A DNA stretch of 64,000 bases, from assembly GCF_021223605.1 (NCBI RefSeq), contig NZ_CP075175.1, positions 4,233,501 through 4,297,500 on the forward strand, read 5' to 3'. This DNA is from Paenibacillus sp. 481 (GTDB lineage Bacteria; Bacillota; Bacilli; Paenibacillales; Paenibacillaceae). Of this stretch, positions 16,475 through 25,504 are shown one piece after another. Numbering within the stretch: position 1 is the first letter of the stretch; every line of letters starts with the position of its first letter. A program made the position numbers and the translations under genes. The notes under the pieces were generated by a model. It was not told the origin of the DNA and did not search any database. It worked only from the letters and a program-made list of their open reading frames with translations.

Positions 16475-16538
16475 CACAACAGGCTGTCTCAATCGTAGAT
16501 GTAGCATCTACGGGGAGACAGCCTGTTGTGTTATTTTT
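16475..16538. terminator. Strong bidirectional terminator
   Basis: 16-bp stem CACAACAGGCTGTCTC / GAGACAGCCTGTTGTG (16475-16490, 16515-16530), with an inner CGTAGAT/ATCTACG stem, lies between converging genes. Confidence 0.9.
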
Positions 16539-17763
16539 GCGGTACAAATGTTCCATTCATTACGGCACTCTCGATGTGAATATAACGGGTCGCCTGCAAA
16601 TCCGGGCTTGCTACGGCCACATAGGATGTAGGCTGGCGATGTGATGCAACTGTAGCTGAGGTTGAAGCTATGCCCCATTGTTGAAGTCCGACAACGGAGA
16701 ACGGCATTTGTACGTGTACGCTTCCGTTGCTAGACGATTGCACATAAATCCATTTATGTGCTTCATCAAGCGGATTGAATTCATCGGTTAAAGAGGATGC
16801 GTTTGCGCGAACTTGCTTAAGCAGTGACATCCACGTCACGTTCTCGTACGGGTCGAACAACGGTTGCAGTAGAGCTGGTGTTGGATCGGTTACGGCATGT
16901 CGTAGCTCGAGATTAGGCTGTGATTGGACAAGGTGAGCCGCAGATGAAGTGGTGTGATGCTTGTGGCTCGCTAAGCTTGCAGGCGCTGAAATGGCATCGC
17001 GTTGATTTTGCTTTAAATATTTGGATTCCGGCTGATATTCATCCGGCAACCATTCACCGCTTTGCGCGTCTAACCAAGCTATGACACCTTGTTTATTGAT
17101 TACTTTCCAGAGCGTGACTTGTGTATCGTCGTAGTATGGTTCAATGTGGGCATAGGACGCAGCCTGTGGCTCTGTCTGTAAATGGAATAATAAAGCCTGT
17201 TTTAATGTGTTTAGATCGTAAGGTGTTTGTTCACCCGTTCCATACTCGGTAAGTTTAACGGTGTCTGATTGAGTGTCCGCTGGGTCGGTTGAATCGACGG
17301 AATCAGCGGAATCAGATGGATTGGATGCTGACAATATCATATATCCGACTTGTTTGCCTGCGACCAGCACGCGCACGAGCCAGCCGTGCGTTCCTGGGCC
17401 TAGTGGCATGACATCTAATGTCCCTTGTTTCCAATTATCAAATGGCGAGCTGTTAGCAAGCTGTTGTTTGTAATGCTCAGCAATCCGAATAAGGTCAGGC
17501 GAGTGCTGCTGAAGCGTTGTGGCTTGTTGGAATGATGCGAGTGCTACTGTTATGTCAGTGTGCTTGCTGTCGTCCGCTGTTACATGTGTTTGAGCTGGCT
17601 GCTGATTGTTGTCCAAGGTATATGCGTTGGCAGGGGTGGGCGGTGTTGTAAAATGTGTATGCACACTCCAGATGGCCCAAGCTATACTACTAGCGAATAG
17701 GATGGTTATTGTTACTGAGCGAATCCAGCTTCCAAGATGCGAAAGCCAGTAGGGTGTTTTCAT
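16531..17763 (-). CDS. Membrane-anchored protein of unknown function (410 aa)
   Basis: ATG 17763 with GAGGTGAC upstream. One N-terminal hydrophobic segment (SVTITILFASSIAWAIW) anchors a large extracellular part rich in Ser, Thr, Gln and Ala, with a low-complexity stretch SDSADSVDSTDPADTQSD near residue 170. Segments such as HGWLVRVLVAGKQVGYMILSA and VTLWKVINKQGVIAWLDAQSG recall PepSY/YcdB-like domains, but I cannot assign a family. Two ordinary neighbours (YqzE, YqhG) suggest a vertically inherited but fast-evolving gene. Confidence 0.7.
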   Translation of the reverse strand: MKTPYWLSHLGSWIRSVTITILFASSIAWAIWSVHTHFTTPPTPANAYTLDNNQQPAQTHVTADDSKHTDITVALASFQQATTLQQHSPDLIRIAEHYKQQLANSSPFDNWKQGTLDVMPLGPGTHGWLVRVLVAGKQVGYMILSASNPSDSADSVDSTDPADTQSDTVKLTEYGTGEQTPYDLNTLKQALLFHLQTEPQAASYAHIEPYYDDTQVTLWKVINKQGVIAWLDAQSGEWLPDEYQPESKYLKQNQRDAISAPASLASHKHHTTSSAAHLVQSQPNLELRHAVTDPTPALLQPLFDPYENVTWMSLLKQVRANASSLTDEFNPLDEAHKWIYVQSSSNGSVHVQMPFSVVGLQQWGIASTSATVASHRQPTSYVAVASPDLQATRYIHIESAVMNGTFVPQK

Positions 17764-17817
17764 TTTTGTCACCTCATTCCAGATACAAAATGTATCATTT
17801 GGTCTTATTTTAAAGGA

Positions 17818-17858
17818 CAAGCCTCAAAAAGGTTGTCGGACGATGGTTTCGAGGCTTG
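17818..17858 (-). terminator. Terminator downstream of yqhG
   Basis: Stem CAAGCCTC / GAGGCTTG (17818-17825, 17851-17858), followed on the minus strand by TCCTTTAAAAT. Confidence 0.6.
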
Positions 17859-17904
17859 ATCAGATAAGTTCTATTTTTGCCACAAGTTGGCGCATCTAGA
17901 CACA

Positions 17905-19320
17905 TTATGGTGTGAAGCTTGTTATTGGTGCATGCAATGGTAAATGAACAAGCGCTGTATTGAGTAGGGAGCATTGAATACGCGGCTCAAACTGCCAGCG
18001 AAGTTCTTGTTTACGCATTTCGTATTGTTGTTGCATCGTTATCGAAGCAAGTATTGCTTCATCTGTATCTGTATCCGTATCCGTATCTGTATCTGTATCT
18101 GTATCTGTATCTGTATCTATATTGGTATCTGTATTCGTGTCGTTGATCGGTTTATCTTTGTTTAGTGAATCTTTCGCTTTAGCAGAAGTGATTTCGCTTT
18201 GTTCCGTTTCCTTAATTAATGTCTCGTAGTAGGCTGACAACCTGATTAGTTCATCTTGGAGACGAGCATGAGCTTGTTCTGCCCATTCGTTGTCACAGGT
18301 GTCAATATGGCCCCGTATATACTGCTCCACCATTTGTTGCGTCTGCTCCAAGGCGATGTGCCATGGTAGTACATGCACATGGGGAGGTAATTTTGGCGTG
18401 AGCGTTAATGGCAGCACATACTCCATAAATTGGGTGCACATTTTGCCGGATACGAGTGATATGCCAAAGGAATGAATTTCTTCTCGCTTTAAATCACACA
18501 TGAATTCCAGCTTTGTGTTAAGCATGAGCCAAGGTTCGTAAGGTACTGAACGATTCGCAGATCTAGCATGACTTCGTGCGGATGTCATGCCAGTTTCATC
18601 TGTTGCGGCGAAAAGGCTCACATAGCGGCCGCCATCGGCAGCGGCTTGAATGATTTGCTCTAAACGGCGGCTGCCGTAGGTAACGTCCTCGCGCGGGATT
18701 CGAATTGGCATCGTTCCCCCTGTTATGGACGGAACGAGTCCGGAAAAGCGGCCGACGACAGCGCTTGACTGAGCAGCTGCTGATTGCTGTACGATAAGGG
18801 CTGCCTCCTTATCACTACTTGCGTGTGAGGCGGGGGCAGGACGGGATGGACTGCCACCGTCAGCGCGAGCGGCTGATTGGCTGTTAGGCCCACTGCCACT
18901 GTCAACATGAGTGGCTGGTTGGTTGAGCGGCCCACTGCCGCTGTCAGAATGAGCGGCGGGTTGGCCGTTCGTTCCATTGCCACTGCTAGCATGAGCGGCT
19001 ACATGATTGCCCTGTCCGCCGCCACTGCTACCCATATCGTTCACAGTGCTTATCACGCTTGCAGGCGCTGACATACCAAGTGGTCCGCGCGGCGGATCAG
19101 AGGGCATCGCCGCAGGATCAAACACAAACGTAAAGCGCATCGTCTCCGCTGGCGTACCTGTACGTTCAACAAATCCCCAGTAATAAGGGCGATTTGTTAG
19201 CGCCTTGTCTGCCTGCTCAGACAACTTCACCGTTACATGCGCAGGCGATTTCTCAACAATATGACAATTGGTCGTTTCTAAATAGCGCATCACATAGCGA
19301 ATAACTTCATCTTTGTTCAC
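17905..19320 (-). CDS. yqhG: YqhG-family protein with long low-complexity inserts
   Basis: GTG 19320 with AAGGAGG upstream. The N-terminal part (VIRYVMRYLETTNCHI, LTVKLSE-like, NRPYYWGFVERTGTPAETMR) and later parts (YGSRRLEQIIQAAADGGRYVSL, EPWLMLNTKLEFMCD, SFGISLVSG) follow Bacillus YqhG, usually about 260 residues; here 471. The excess comes from a 14-residue repeat region (about 100-160), a further linker, and an Asp-Thr repeat (about 400-425). It sits downstream of yqhH as in Bacillus. Function is unknown; the repeats suggest flexible linkers. Confidence 0.85.
   Translation of the reverse strand: MNKDEVIRYVMRYLETTNCHIVEKSPAHVTVKLSEQADKALTNRPYYWGFVERTGTPAETMRFTFVFDPAAMPSDPPRGPLGMSAPASVISTVNDMGSSGGGQGNHVAAHASSGNGTNGQPAAHSDSGSGPLNQPATHVDSGSGPNSQSAARADGGSPSRPAPASHASSDKEAALIVQQSAAAQSSAVVGRFSGLVPSITGGTMPIRIPREDVTYGSRRLEQIIQAAADGGRYVSLFAATDETGMTSARSHARSANRSVPYEPWLMLNTKLEFMCDLKREEIHSFGISLVSGKMCTQFMEYVLPLTLTPKLPPHVHVLPWHIALEQTQQMVEQYIRGHIDTCDNEWAEQAHARLQDELIRLSAYYETLIKETEQSEITSAKAKDSLNKDKPINDTNTDTNIDTDTDTDTDTDTDTDTDTDEAILASITMQQQYEMRKQELRWQFEPRIQCSLLNTALVHLPLHAPITSFTP
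18059..18120 (-). repeat. Hexanucleotide microsatellite in yqhG (Asp-Thr repeat)
   Basis: About ten tandem GTATCT/GTATCC hexamers on the plus strand encode alternating Asp-Thr. The 6-bp unit keeps the frame when copy number changes, so variation would alter protein length only. Confidence 0.9.
18859..19026 (-). repeat. 42-bp minisatellite in yqhG, four copies
   Basis: Units at 18859-18900, 18901-18942, 18943-18984 and 18985-19026 share a GTCAxCATGAGCGGCTGGTT-like core ending CCACTGCCACT. They encode a 14-residue Gly/Ser/Ala-rich repeat (for example HVDSGSGPNSQSAA). Confidence 0.85.
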
Positions 19321-19362
19321 CTGACTAGATCCTCCTTCCCATCTGGGCGGCACAACTCACAC

Positions 19363-19483
19363 AGCGTACGCAGCACACAGTACCTACGCAGCACGCAGTA
19401 CCTACGCAGCACGCAGTACCTACGCAGTACACACTACCTATGCAGCACGCACTACCTACACAGCACGTGCTACCTACGCGACC
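19363..19483. repeat. 18-bp tandem repeat between yqhH and yqhG
   Basis: About 6.5 copies of TACCTACGCAGCACGCAG run from 19363 to 19483 (phased copies at 19381, 19399, 19417, 19435, 19453, 19471). The later copies diverge. The array fills almost the whole 200-nt gap and separates yqhG from its promoter or from yqhH. Confidence 0.9.
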
Positions 19484-19519
19484 TTACAACCTAGGCAATT
19501 ATATTTTTCACATGACACA

Positions 19520-21304
19520 CTAAGCTTCCGTACTCAATCGATTAAGCAAATGATCGACACCCTCGTCAACGCTTCCATCTTCCTCGACAGTCTGTTCAAT
19601 CTCCTCGCGCAACGTATTAATTGATTGACCAAGCTCATCCACGCGCTGCATCAGATCTTCGGCATTGTCAGCTTCAAGCACCAATCTTGACAAGCTGCGC
19701 TCAAACGAATCGCCCGTCTCCAAACGCTCCAAAATCATATCGAGTCTACCGATAACCATTTCAAACATATTGATTTTTTCGTGCAGCAAACTCAAAATAT
19801 ATTCTTCGATCGTGCCTTTCGTAGCTAAGTTGAAAATTTTAACATCGTTCATTTGTCCCAAGCGATGCACACGCCCAATCCGCTGCTCCACCCGCATCGG
19901 GTTCCACGGTAAATCAAAATTAATCATATGGTGGCAAAACTGTAGGTTGATGCCTTCGCCGCCCGCTTCAGTCGCAATCATCACTTGTGCGCGACCGCGA
20001 AACAAGTCCATCATCCAGTCCTTTTTACCACGATTCATCCCACCGCTGTATGGGACAGCCGTAATCCCATGCTGTTGAAAATATTGCATCAAATATTCCT
20101 GCGTCGCTCGATATTCCGTGAACACGATTACTTTTTCATTCGTGCTACGAATAATTTGAATCGCAGCTTCAGCCTTCGTATTCGAAGTAATACCCTTAAT
20201 GAGCGCAACTAAATCCCATATATAATCCCGAATAGGTGAATCTAGTGCGAGTTTCTTTGCCAAATTGACTAACGTAATAAACACCGCATCGCGACTAGAG
20301 CACACTTCACGTTGCAACGTCAGCAGCGAAAACATCGTGCCGATGTCCACCCCTTCAGAACGATACTGCTCCTTAATAAATCGCGTAACGCCCTCATAAA
20401 GCGCTTGCTCATCTTCCGACAACGTCAGCGTCACATTTTTCACGATTCGCTTCGTAAAATTAACATTGCCCTCACCGCGCCGATTGCGCACCATCACCTT
20501 AGACAGCTCGTTTTGTAGCTGGGTCTCATTTTTTGGTACCCGTTTATCGACTACATAATTGGCACTGAAATCGCCCTGCCCGCCCAATTGACCTGGTTTC
20601 AGCAAATTAATCAGGTTGTACAGCTCATTCATATCGTTCTGCACGGGCGTGGCCGTAAGCAGGAGACAATATTTTTTGCGCAGCTGCTGAATAAACTGAT
20701 AATTGGTCGTTTTGCGATTTTTAAGCTTATGCGCTTCGTCGATAATGAGCATGTCATAGTCATAACTAAGCAAAATATTTTTATGCTGATCGCGTTTAGC
20801 TGTGTCCATCGAGGCCACTACAATCTCACATTGCCAAGAGTGTGCTTTTTTTTGCGCGACAGCCGAAATGCTAAATTTCTGATTTAACTCCCGAACCCAT
20901 TGCAGCACTAGCGAGGCAGGGACTAGAATAAGTGCTCTTTTGACAAGACCACGAATCATATATTCCTTTAAAATAAGTCCAGCTTCAATGGTCTTGCCCA
21001 GACCAACTTCATCTGCTAATATCGCCCGTCCCCGCATGTCGTGCAGCACTTTGCGCGCAGTATCCGTTTGGTGGGGGAGAGGTTGTAATTGAGGCAAATG
21101 CGCGAGGCATTGCAGCTCATCGAAGCTGCGAATCCGCTTCGCTTGTTCGGCCTCGTAAGCAAGTTGAAACAAGGTCCAGTCGTCCCAAGGCCCATTTTTG
21201 TCGATCCGTGCTTGCATATCATCGATCCAACTCCGGTTAAATAGAAGTGGAACATCAGGTGTAGAAATAGGGTGTTCGGATGGCGTTGGTACGTCCGGCT
21301 GCAT
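19520..21304 (-). CDS. yqhH: SNF2-family DEAD/DEAH helicase YqhH
   Basis: ATG 21304 with AAGGAGG is chosen over the upstream in-frame ATG. The 594 residues have the Snf2 helicase motifs in order: I ADEVGLGKTIEAG, Ia LILVPASLVLQW, II IIDEAHKLKN, III LTATPVQNDMNE, IV VIVFTEYRATQE, V ATEAGGEGINLQF and VI RVEQRIGRVHRLGQ. Such ATPases move along double-stranded DNA or remodel bound proteins; the target is unknown in YqhH. It pairs with yqhG in Bacillus and here. Confidence 0.93.
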   Translation of the reverse strand: MQPDVPTPSEHPISTPDVPLLFNRSWIDDMQARIDKNGPWDDWTLFQLAYEAEQAKRIRSFDELQCLAHLPQLQPLPHQTDTARKVLHDMRGRAILADEVGLGKTIEAGLILKEYMIRGLVKRALILVPASLVLQWVRELNQKFSISAVAQKKAHSWQCEIVVASMDTAKRDQHKNILLSYDYDMLIIDEAHKLKNRKTTNYQFIQQLRKKYCLLLTATPVQNDMNELYNLINLLKPGQLGGQGDFSANYVVDKRVPKNETQLQNELSKVMVRNRRGEGNVNFTKRIVKNVTLTLSEDEQALYEGVTRFIKEQYRSEGVDIGTMFSLLTLQREVCSSRDAVFITLVNLAKKLALDSPIRDYIWDLVALIKGITSNTKAEAAIQIIRSTNEKVIVFTEYRATQEYLMQYFQQHGITAVPYSGGMNRGKKDWMMDLFRGRAQVMIATEAGGEGINLQFCHHMINFDLPWNPMRVEQRIGRVHRLGQMNDVKIFNLATKGTIEEYILSLLHEKINMFEMVIGRLDMILERLETGDSFERSLSRLVLEADNAEDLMQRVDELGQSINTLREEIEQTVEEDGSVDEGVDHLLNRLSTEA

Positions 21305-21447
21305 CGTATTGACCTCCTTGCATGTAGCCTTGTTGCGTAATGTGTAGTATGGACGTTTTTCCATCGTTTCATAACCTTGGGGTGTTACTTATAACGGCTT
21401 CTCCATTTACGCATCGTTACAGCTGATTTCGGAGATTTGTATTTTAT

Positions 21448-21462
21448 TGATAATGAGAATCA
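21448..21462. promoter_or_regulatory. Fur box 1 upstream of asbA
   Basis: TGATAATGAGAATCA matches the 7-1-7 Fur consensus TGATAATnATTATCA at 13 of 15 positions or close to it. It lies about 200 nt upstream of the petrobactin-like operon. Confidence 0.75.
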
Positions 21463-21477
21463 AAATTACTATTGAAA

Positions 21478-21492
21478 TGAGAATAGTTATCA
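21478..21492. promoter_or_regulatory. Fur box 2 upstream of asbA
   Basis: TGAGAATAGTTATCA, a second 7-1-7 match, starts exactly 30 bp after box 1. The pair sits on one face of the helix roughly three turns apart, consistent with iron repression. Confidence 0.7.
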
Positions 21493-21665
21493 CTTACAAT
21501 TGTTTCATCTCCAATTTTCAATAATTTTCATTTTTTTGTGTGAAGGGATGAAGTTCATTGCAATGTGTTTCTTGATGAATCTCGTAGAGAGTAGGAGTGC
21601 AGCTGACCATTTCTGTTGTCGTTGATACAGCAAGTAGAAGAATAAGTAGAGGAGATCATCCGAAC

Positions 21666-23552
21666 ATGTTAGATACAACACAGCTTTCTGCTCATATGTC
21701 GCAGCAAAGCTTTCTAAACTGTTATTTGCGGGAAACGGGACAAGGGGAGTGGATTTCTCCCGCCAAATTGGACAAGCGGTTCCCTGTACAGAGCAGAATC
21801 GGCTCCTATGTGAATATTCATTTGCCGCTGCAAGGTATTACGTTGTGTGCGGCAGTTAAGTATAAGTCTGCTACAGGACGTCATCTATTCGAATTCCCCA
21901 TCTGCTATGTGAGCGGTCCAACAGGCGGCTGGGTGCATGCTGACGTTATTACTTTAACGGCGTTCCTTATGAAGGAACTTGCTATTACGAACGACGTAGG
22001 TACTATTCCTGATGAACTCATGCTGCGTATCATTGAAAGCTATCATAATATCGACGGCTTCGTTGAAGGACGTAGTGATGATACCGAATCGTTGTACGGT
22101 TTTGACGCCGATTTTATTCAAGCAGAACAATCCCTGCTCTTCGGTCACCTCAATCATCCGACACCGAAGAGTCGTCAAGGCATACCTGAGCAAGTGAAAC
22201 ATATATATTCCCCCGAGTTAAAAGGCCAATTCGCACTACACTATTTTCGGGCGCACCGCTCGATTGTAGAAGAAGATTCGGCACTCGCTGATTCAGCAAC
22301 CGAAATTGTGAAAGCAGAGTTACGTGCAGACTCAGAGGTCGATCCGACATTTGTCGCACAGTATTGTCAAGCGGATTCATATTCACTAATTCCGGTTCAC
22401 CCACTCGAAGTGCAGCGGTTGCTCGCTGATCCAAATGTGCAACAATGGTTGGATAGTGGACTTATTCAATATTTAGGTGCGCAAGGTAAACGATTTATGG
22501 CAACGTCGTCGCTGCGGACGGTATACCATCCTGAATCGCAGTTTATGTTCAAATTTTCACTACATGTGAAAGTGACGAATTCACTACGTGTCAACAAATT
22601 CAATGAACTCGAACTAGGGTTAGAAATAAAGCGACTGCTCGATAACGGGGTTGGGGAAGTATCCAATCAATTTCCAGCTTTTGAAATGATTAATGATCCC
22701 GCATTCATCACACTGAAGATGGTAGGGCAAGAGGAGTCGGGCTTTGAAGTCGTGCTGCGCGAAAATCCGTTTCAGGGTGAAAAGGCGCGAAATGCAACGT
22801 TAGTAGCGGGTCTTGTTCAGGACTCTATTCCAGGGCACCGTACGCGACTGTCTACGATTATTCATCGGCTTGCGGAGGAAGAGGGGCGCAGTGTGCAGCA
22901 AGTAAGTGTGGACTGGTTCCGCCGCTATCTCCACATTTCGTTAAAGCCAATGGTATGGATGTACTTAACATATGGGATCGCGTTAGAAGCACATCAACAA
23001 AACAGTGTCGTCCAGCTAGAAGCTGGCTACCCGAACCACTTCTACTTCCGCGATAATCAAGGGTACTATTATTGCACTTCCATGAAAGAAAAGCTGGATC
23101 AACTATTACCAGGTGTAGGTGAAAATAGCCAGATGCTGTACGATGACGCCATCGTTGATGAGCGTTTTACTTATTATCTCATTTTCAATCATATGTATGG
23201 ACTTATAAATGGCTTTGGTTCGGCTGGACTTATTCAGGAGGAAGTGCTACTGCATGAGCTGCGCTCTGCATTAGAACAGTTTGTACCAATGAATCGGGAA
23301 CCGTCCCGTTTCTTGCACAATCTACTGACGCAAAAGCAGCTTCCTTGTAAGGCGAATTTGTTAACGCGCTTCTACGATATGGATGAGCTCGTTGATTCGC
23401 TGGATTTACAGTCGGTTTATGTAAATATTGATAACCCACTAGCGCTAGTAATAGGATTACAGAACGAGACTGGTGTTGGCCCTGCTGGAGCTAGTAATAG
23501 CGCGGAGAATAGCGCTGAGGCTAAGGCGGCGTTCGCCCAAACAATCGTGTAG
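21666..23552 (+). CDS. asbA: Petrobactin-type NIS synthetase AsbA
   Basis: ATG 21666 with GAGGAGAT is preferred; a GTG at 21597 is in frame but poorly placed. The 628 residues match the IucA/IucC family and, from memory, B. anthracis AsbA closely: SFLNCYLRETG near the N-terminus, SLLFGHLNHPTPKSRQGI (ATP-binding), MATSSLRTVYHPES, KVTNSLRVNK, LKPMVWMYLTYG and CKANLLTRFYD. AsbA joins citrate to spermidine. It is the first gene of an operon behind two Fur boxes; asbB follows 48 nt later. Confidence 0.92.
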   Translation: MLDTTQLSAHMSQQSFLNCYLRETGQGEWISPAKLDKRFPVQSRIGSYVNIHLPLQGITLCAAVKYKSATGRHLFEFPICYVSGPTGGWVHADVITLTAFLMKELAITNDVGTIPDELMLRIIESYHNIDGFVEGRSDDTESLYGFDADFIQAEQSLLFGHLNHPTPKSRQGIPEQVKHIYSPELKGQFALHYFRAHRSIVEEDSALADSATEIVKAELRADSEVDPTFVAQYCQADSYSLIPVHPLEVQRLLADPNVQQWLDSGLIQYLGAQGKRFMATSSLRTVYHPESQFMFKFSLHVKVTNSLRVNKFNELELGLEIKRLLDNGVGEVSNQFPAFEMINDPAFITLKMVGQEESGFEVVLRENPFQGEKARNATLVAGLVQDSIPGHRTRLSTIIHRLAEEEGRSVQQVSVDWFRRYLHISLKPMVWMYLTYGIALEAHQQNSVVQLEAGYPNHFYFRDNQGYYYCTSMKEKLDQLLPGVGENSQMLYDDAIVDERFTYYLIFNHMYGLINGFGSAGLIQEEVLLHELRSALEQFVPMNREPSRFLHNLLTQKQLPCKANLLTRFYDMDELVDSLDLQSVYVNIDNPLALVIGLQNETGVGPAGASNSAENSAEAKAAFAQTIV

Positions 23553-23600
23553 CAGCTTTCGTTCAGCTAGCTAACTTCAAGGAAGCGGAGAAGAGAACAG

Positions 23601-25448
23601 ATGGAAAATACGTTGCAGAGCAGCATCGTCGTTGAAGCGGTTCAATCCGAGCAATATGTGCAAGTCCGAAGAAGGGTGTTTCGCCAGCTTGTAGAGTCGA
23701 TTGTTTCAGAAAAAATCGTTGAACCCGAGGTAGAACAGCGGGGCGACGTTACGTTATTTACCTTGCAAGGCTATGATCGTGAACAACAGCGCGTCGCGTA
23801 TCAATGTTATGGCCGCATAACATTAACTTTCGGGCGGATGCGCCTATCCAGCCCAATCGTGATGCGTGTAGCAGCCAATGGTAGTGTGCAGGAAGCGACT
23901 TCGCTTGCCCAATTCGTGCTTGAAGTATTGGGACATATCGGCCCTTCCGAGGTAAAGCTGCGCTCCTTTATTCAAGAATTGGAGCAAACCTTGCTGAAAG
24001 ATACGTTGGTCCAATATGAGCGTGTTAAAAATGTGGATACGATGCAAGGCAAAACGTATGATGAGTTGGAAGGTAGCATCACGGATGGCCACTTTTATCA
24101 TCCGAGTTACAAATCGCGAATTGGCTTCGATTATGTTGACCATATGACCTATGGTCCTGAATATAAGCGGTCGCTTCGCTTGTTATGGTTAGCGGTCGCT
24201 AGAGAGCATACACGGCTAGCCATCGATGAAGATTGGAGCTTGGATCGCATACTGGCCGAAGAGTTAGGCGAGTCGCTAGTAGAGCAGTTCCATGACGTGG
24301 TACGCAGTCATGGGCGTGATCCCTTGCATTACATATATTTGCCTGTGCATCCGTGGCAATGGCGTGAACATACGGCTATGCATTATGTACAGGATTTGCG
24401 GGAGCAGCACATCATCGTGCTAGGGGAGTCGGAGGACACCTACTTGCCGCAGCAATCGATTCGCACGTTAGCGAACGAGTCACATAAGCGCAAGTCATAT
24501 ATCAAGCTACCTATGCAAATTCTTAACACGTCCAGCGCCCGCAATTTGCTACCGCATTTCGTTGCCACCGCTGCGCCGATTTCGAAGTGGCTCAAGACGC
24601 TGATTGACGGGGATCGCTATTTAACGGACGAAGCGCGGATAATTTTGTTGAAGGAGTATGCAGGAATTAGCTATAACCCGCCTGCACTTTCTCCTATAGT
24701 TAATACGGTTACATTTGGTTCACTAGGATGCATTTGGCGCGAAAGTATACATCGTTATTTAGAGCCAGATGAAGAGGCGGTACCGTTTAATGGGCTATGC
24801 TCTGCGGAGTTGGACGGCACATTATTTATTGAGCCATGGCTAAAAAAACACGGCGTGGAACATTGGTTGCGCAGTTTGTTAGACACATGTGTGCTTCCGA
24901 TCGTCCATCTACTAGTTGCTCATGGTATTGCGCATGAGTCGCACGGACAGAACATGGTGCTTGTGCACCGCAATGGGTTACCAAGCCGTGTGGCGTTGAA
25001 AGATTTTCACGAAAGTATGGAATGGTATAAGCCGTACGTAAACGACCCGGACGCATGTCCCAACCTGGTGGAAATCGACCCGATTTTTGCGACTGCGCCC
25101 TTGAACGAATTTTTCGAACCTGCCCATATCGATTCGGTCAAAAGCTTGACCGTTGATGCGCTGCTCAACATTAATTTGGGCGAGTTAGCACTCGTCCTTG
25201 CTGAACGCCATCATTGTACCGAGACGGAGTTCTGGACGCTAGTTGTAGACGTGCTGGACAGTCATCGCAATCGTTACCCGGCGTTGGCAAGTCGTTTTGA
25301 GCAGTTCGATTTGTTTGAGCCGACTACTGGCGCTGAGCAGTTAACGAAGCAACGTTTATATCCAGATCAGGAGTTTATTCACGAAGTTCTTAATCCATTG
25401 TACGAAGCCAGAAGGCTGATGGAAAGGAAAGCGACGAGCGCCTTATAA
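23601..25448 (+). CDS. asbB: Petrobactin-type NIS synthetase AsbB
   Basis: Second IucA/IucC-family enzyme, 615 residues, ATG after GGAGAAGAG. Key stretches: DGHFYHPSYKSRIGF (the HPxxKxRxG ATP motif), IYLPVHPWQW, SIRTLANESHKRKSYIKLPM, GIAHESHGQNM and VALKDFHESMEW. In petrobactin synthesis AsbB adds the second spermidine arm to the citrate backbone. It is co-transcribed with asbA and the asbDE fusion. Confidence 0.92.
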   Translation: MENTLQSSIVVEAVQSEQYVQVRRRVFRQLVESIVSEKIVEPEVEQRGDVTLFTLQGYDREQQRVAYQCYGRITLTFGRMRLSSPIVMRVAANGSVQEATSLAQFVLEVLGHIGPSEVKLRSFIQELEQTLLKDTLVQYERVKNVDTMQGKTYDELEGSITDGHFYHPSYKSRIGFDYVDHMTYGPEYKRSLRLLWLAVAREHTRLAIDEDWSLDRILAEELGESLVEQFHDVVRSHGRDPLHYIYLPVHPWQWREHTAMHYVQDLREQHIIVLGESEDTYLPQQSIRTLANESHKRKSYIKLPMQILNTSSARNLLPHFVATAAPISKWLKTLIDGDRYLTDEARIILLKEYAGISYNPPALSPIVNTVTFGSLGCIWRESIHRYLEPDEEAVPFNGLCSAELDGTLFIEPWLKKHGVEHWLRSLLDTCVLPIVHLLVAHGIAHESHGQNMVLVHRNGLPSRVALKDFHESMEWYKPYVNDPDACPNLVEIDPIFATAPLNEFFEPAHIDSVKSLTVDALLNINLGELALVLAERHHCTETEFWTLVVDVLDSHRNRYPALASRFEQFDLFEPTTGAEQLTKQRLYPDQEFIHEVLNPLYEARRLMERKATSAL

Positions 25449-25504
25449 GAGTTAATATAAATTTTATTCCAACTTCATCATGGACAATTAGGAGCTGTTA
25501 CGGT

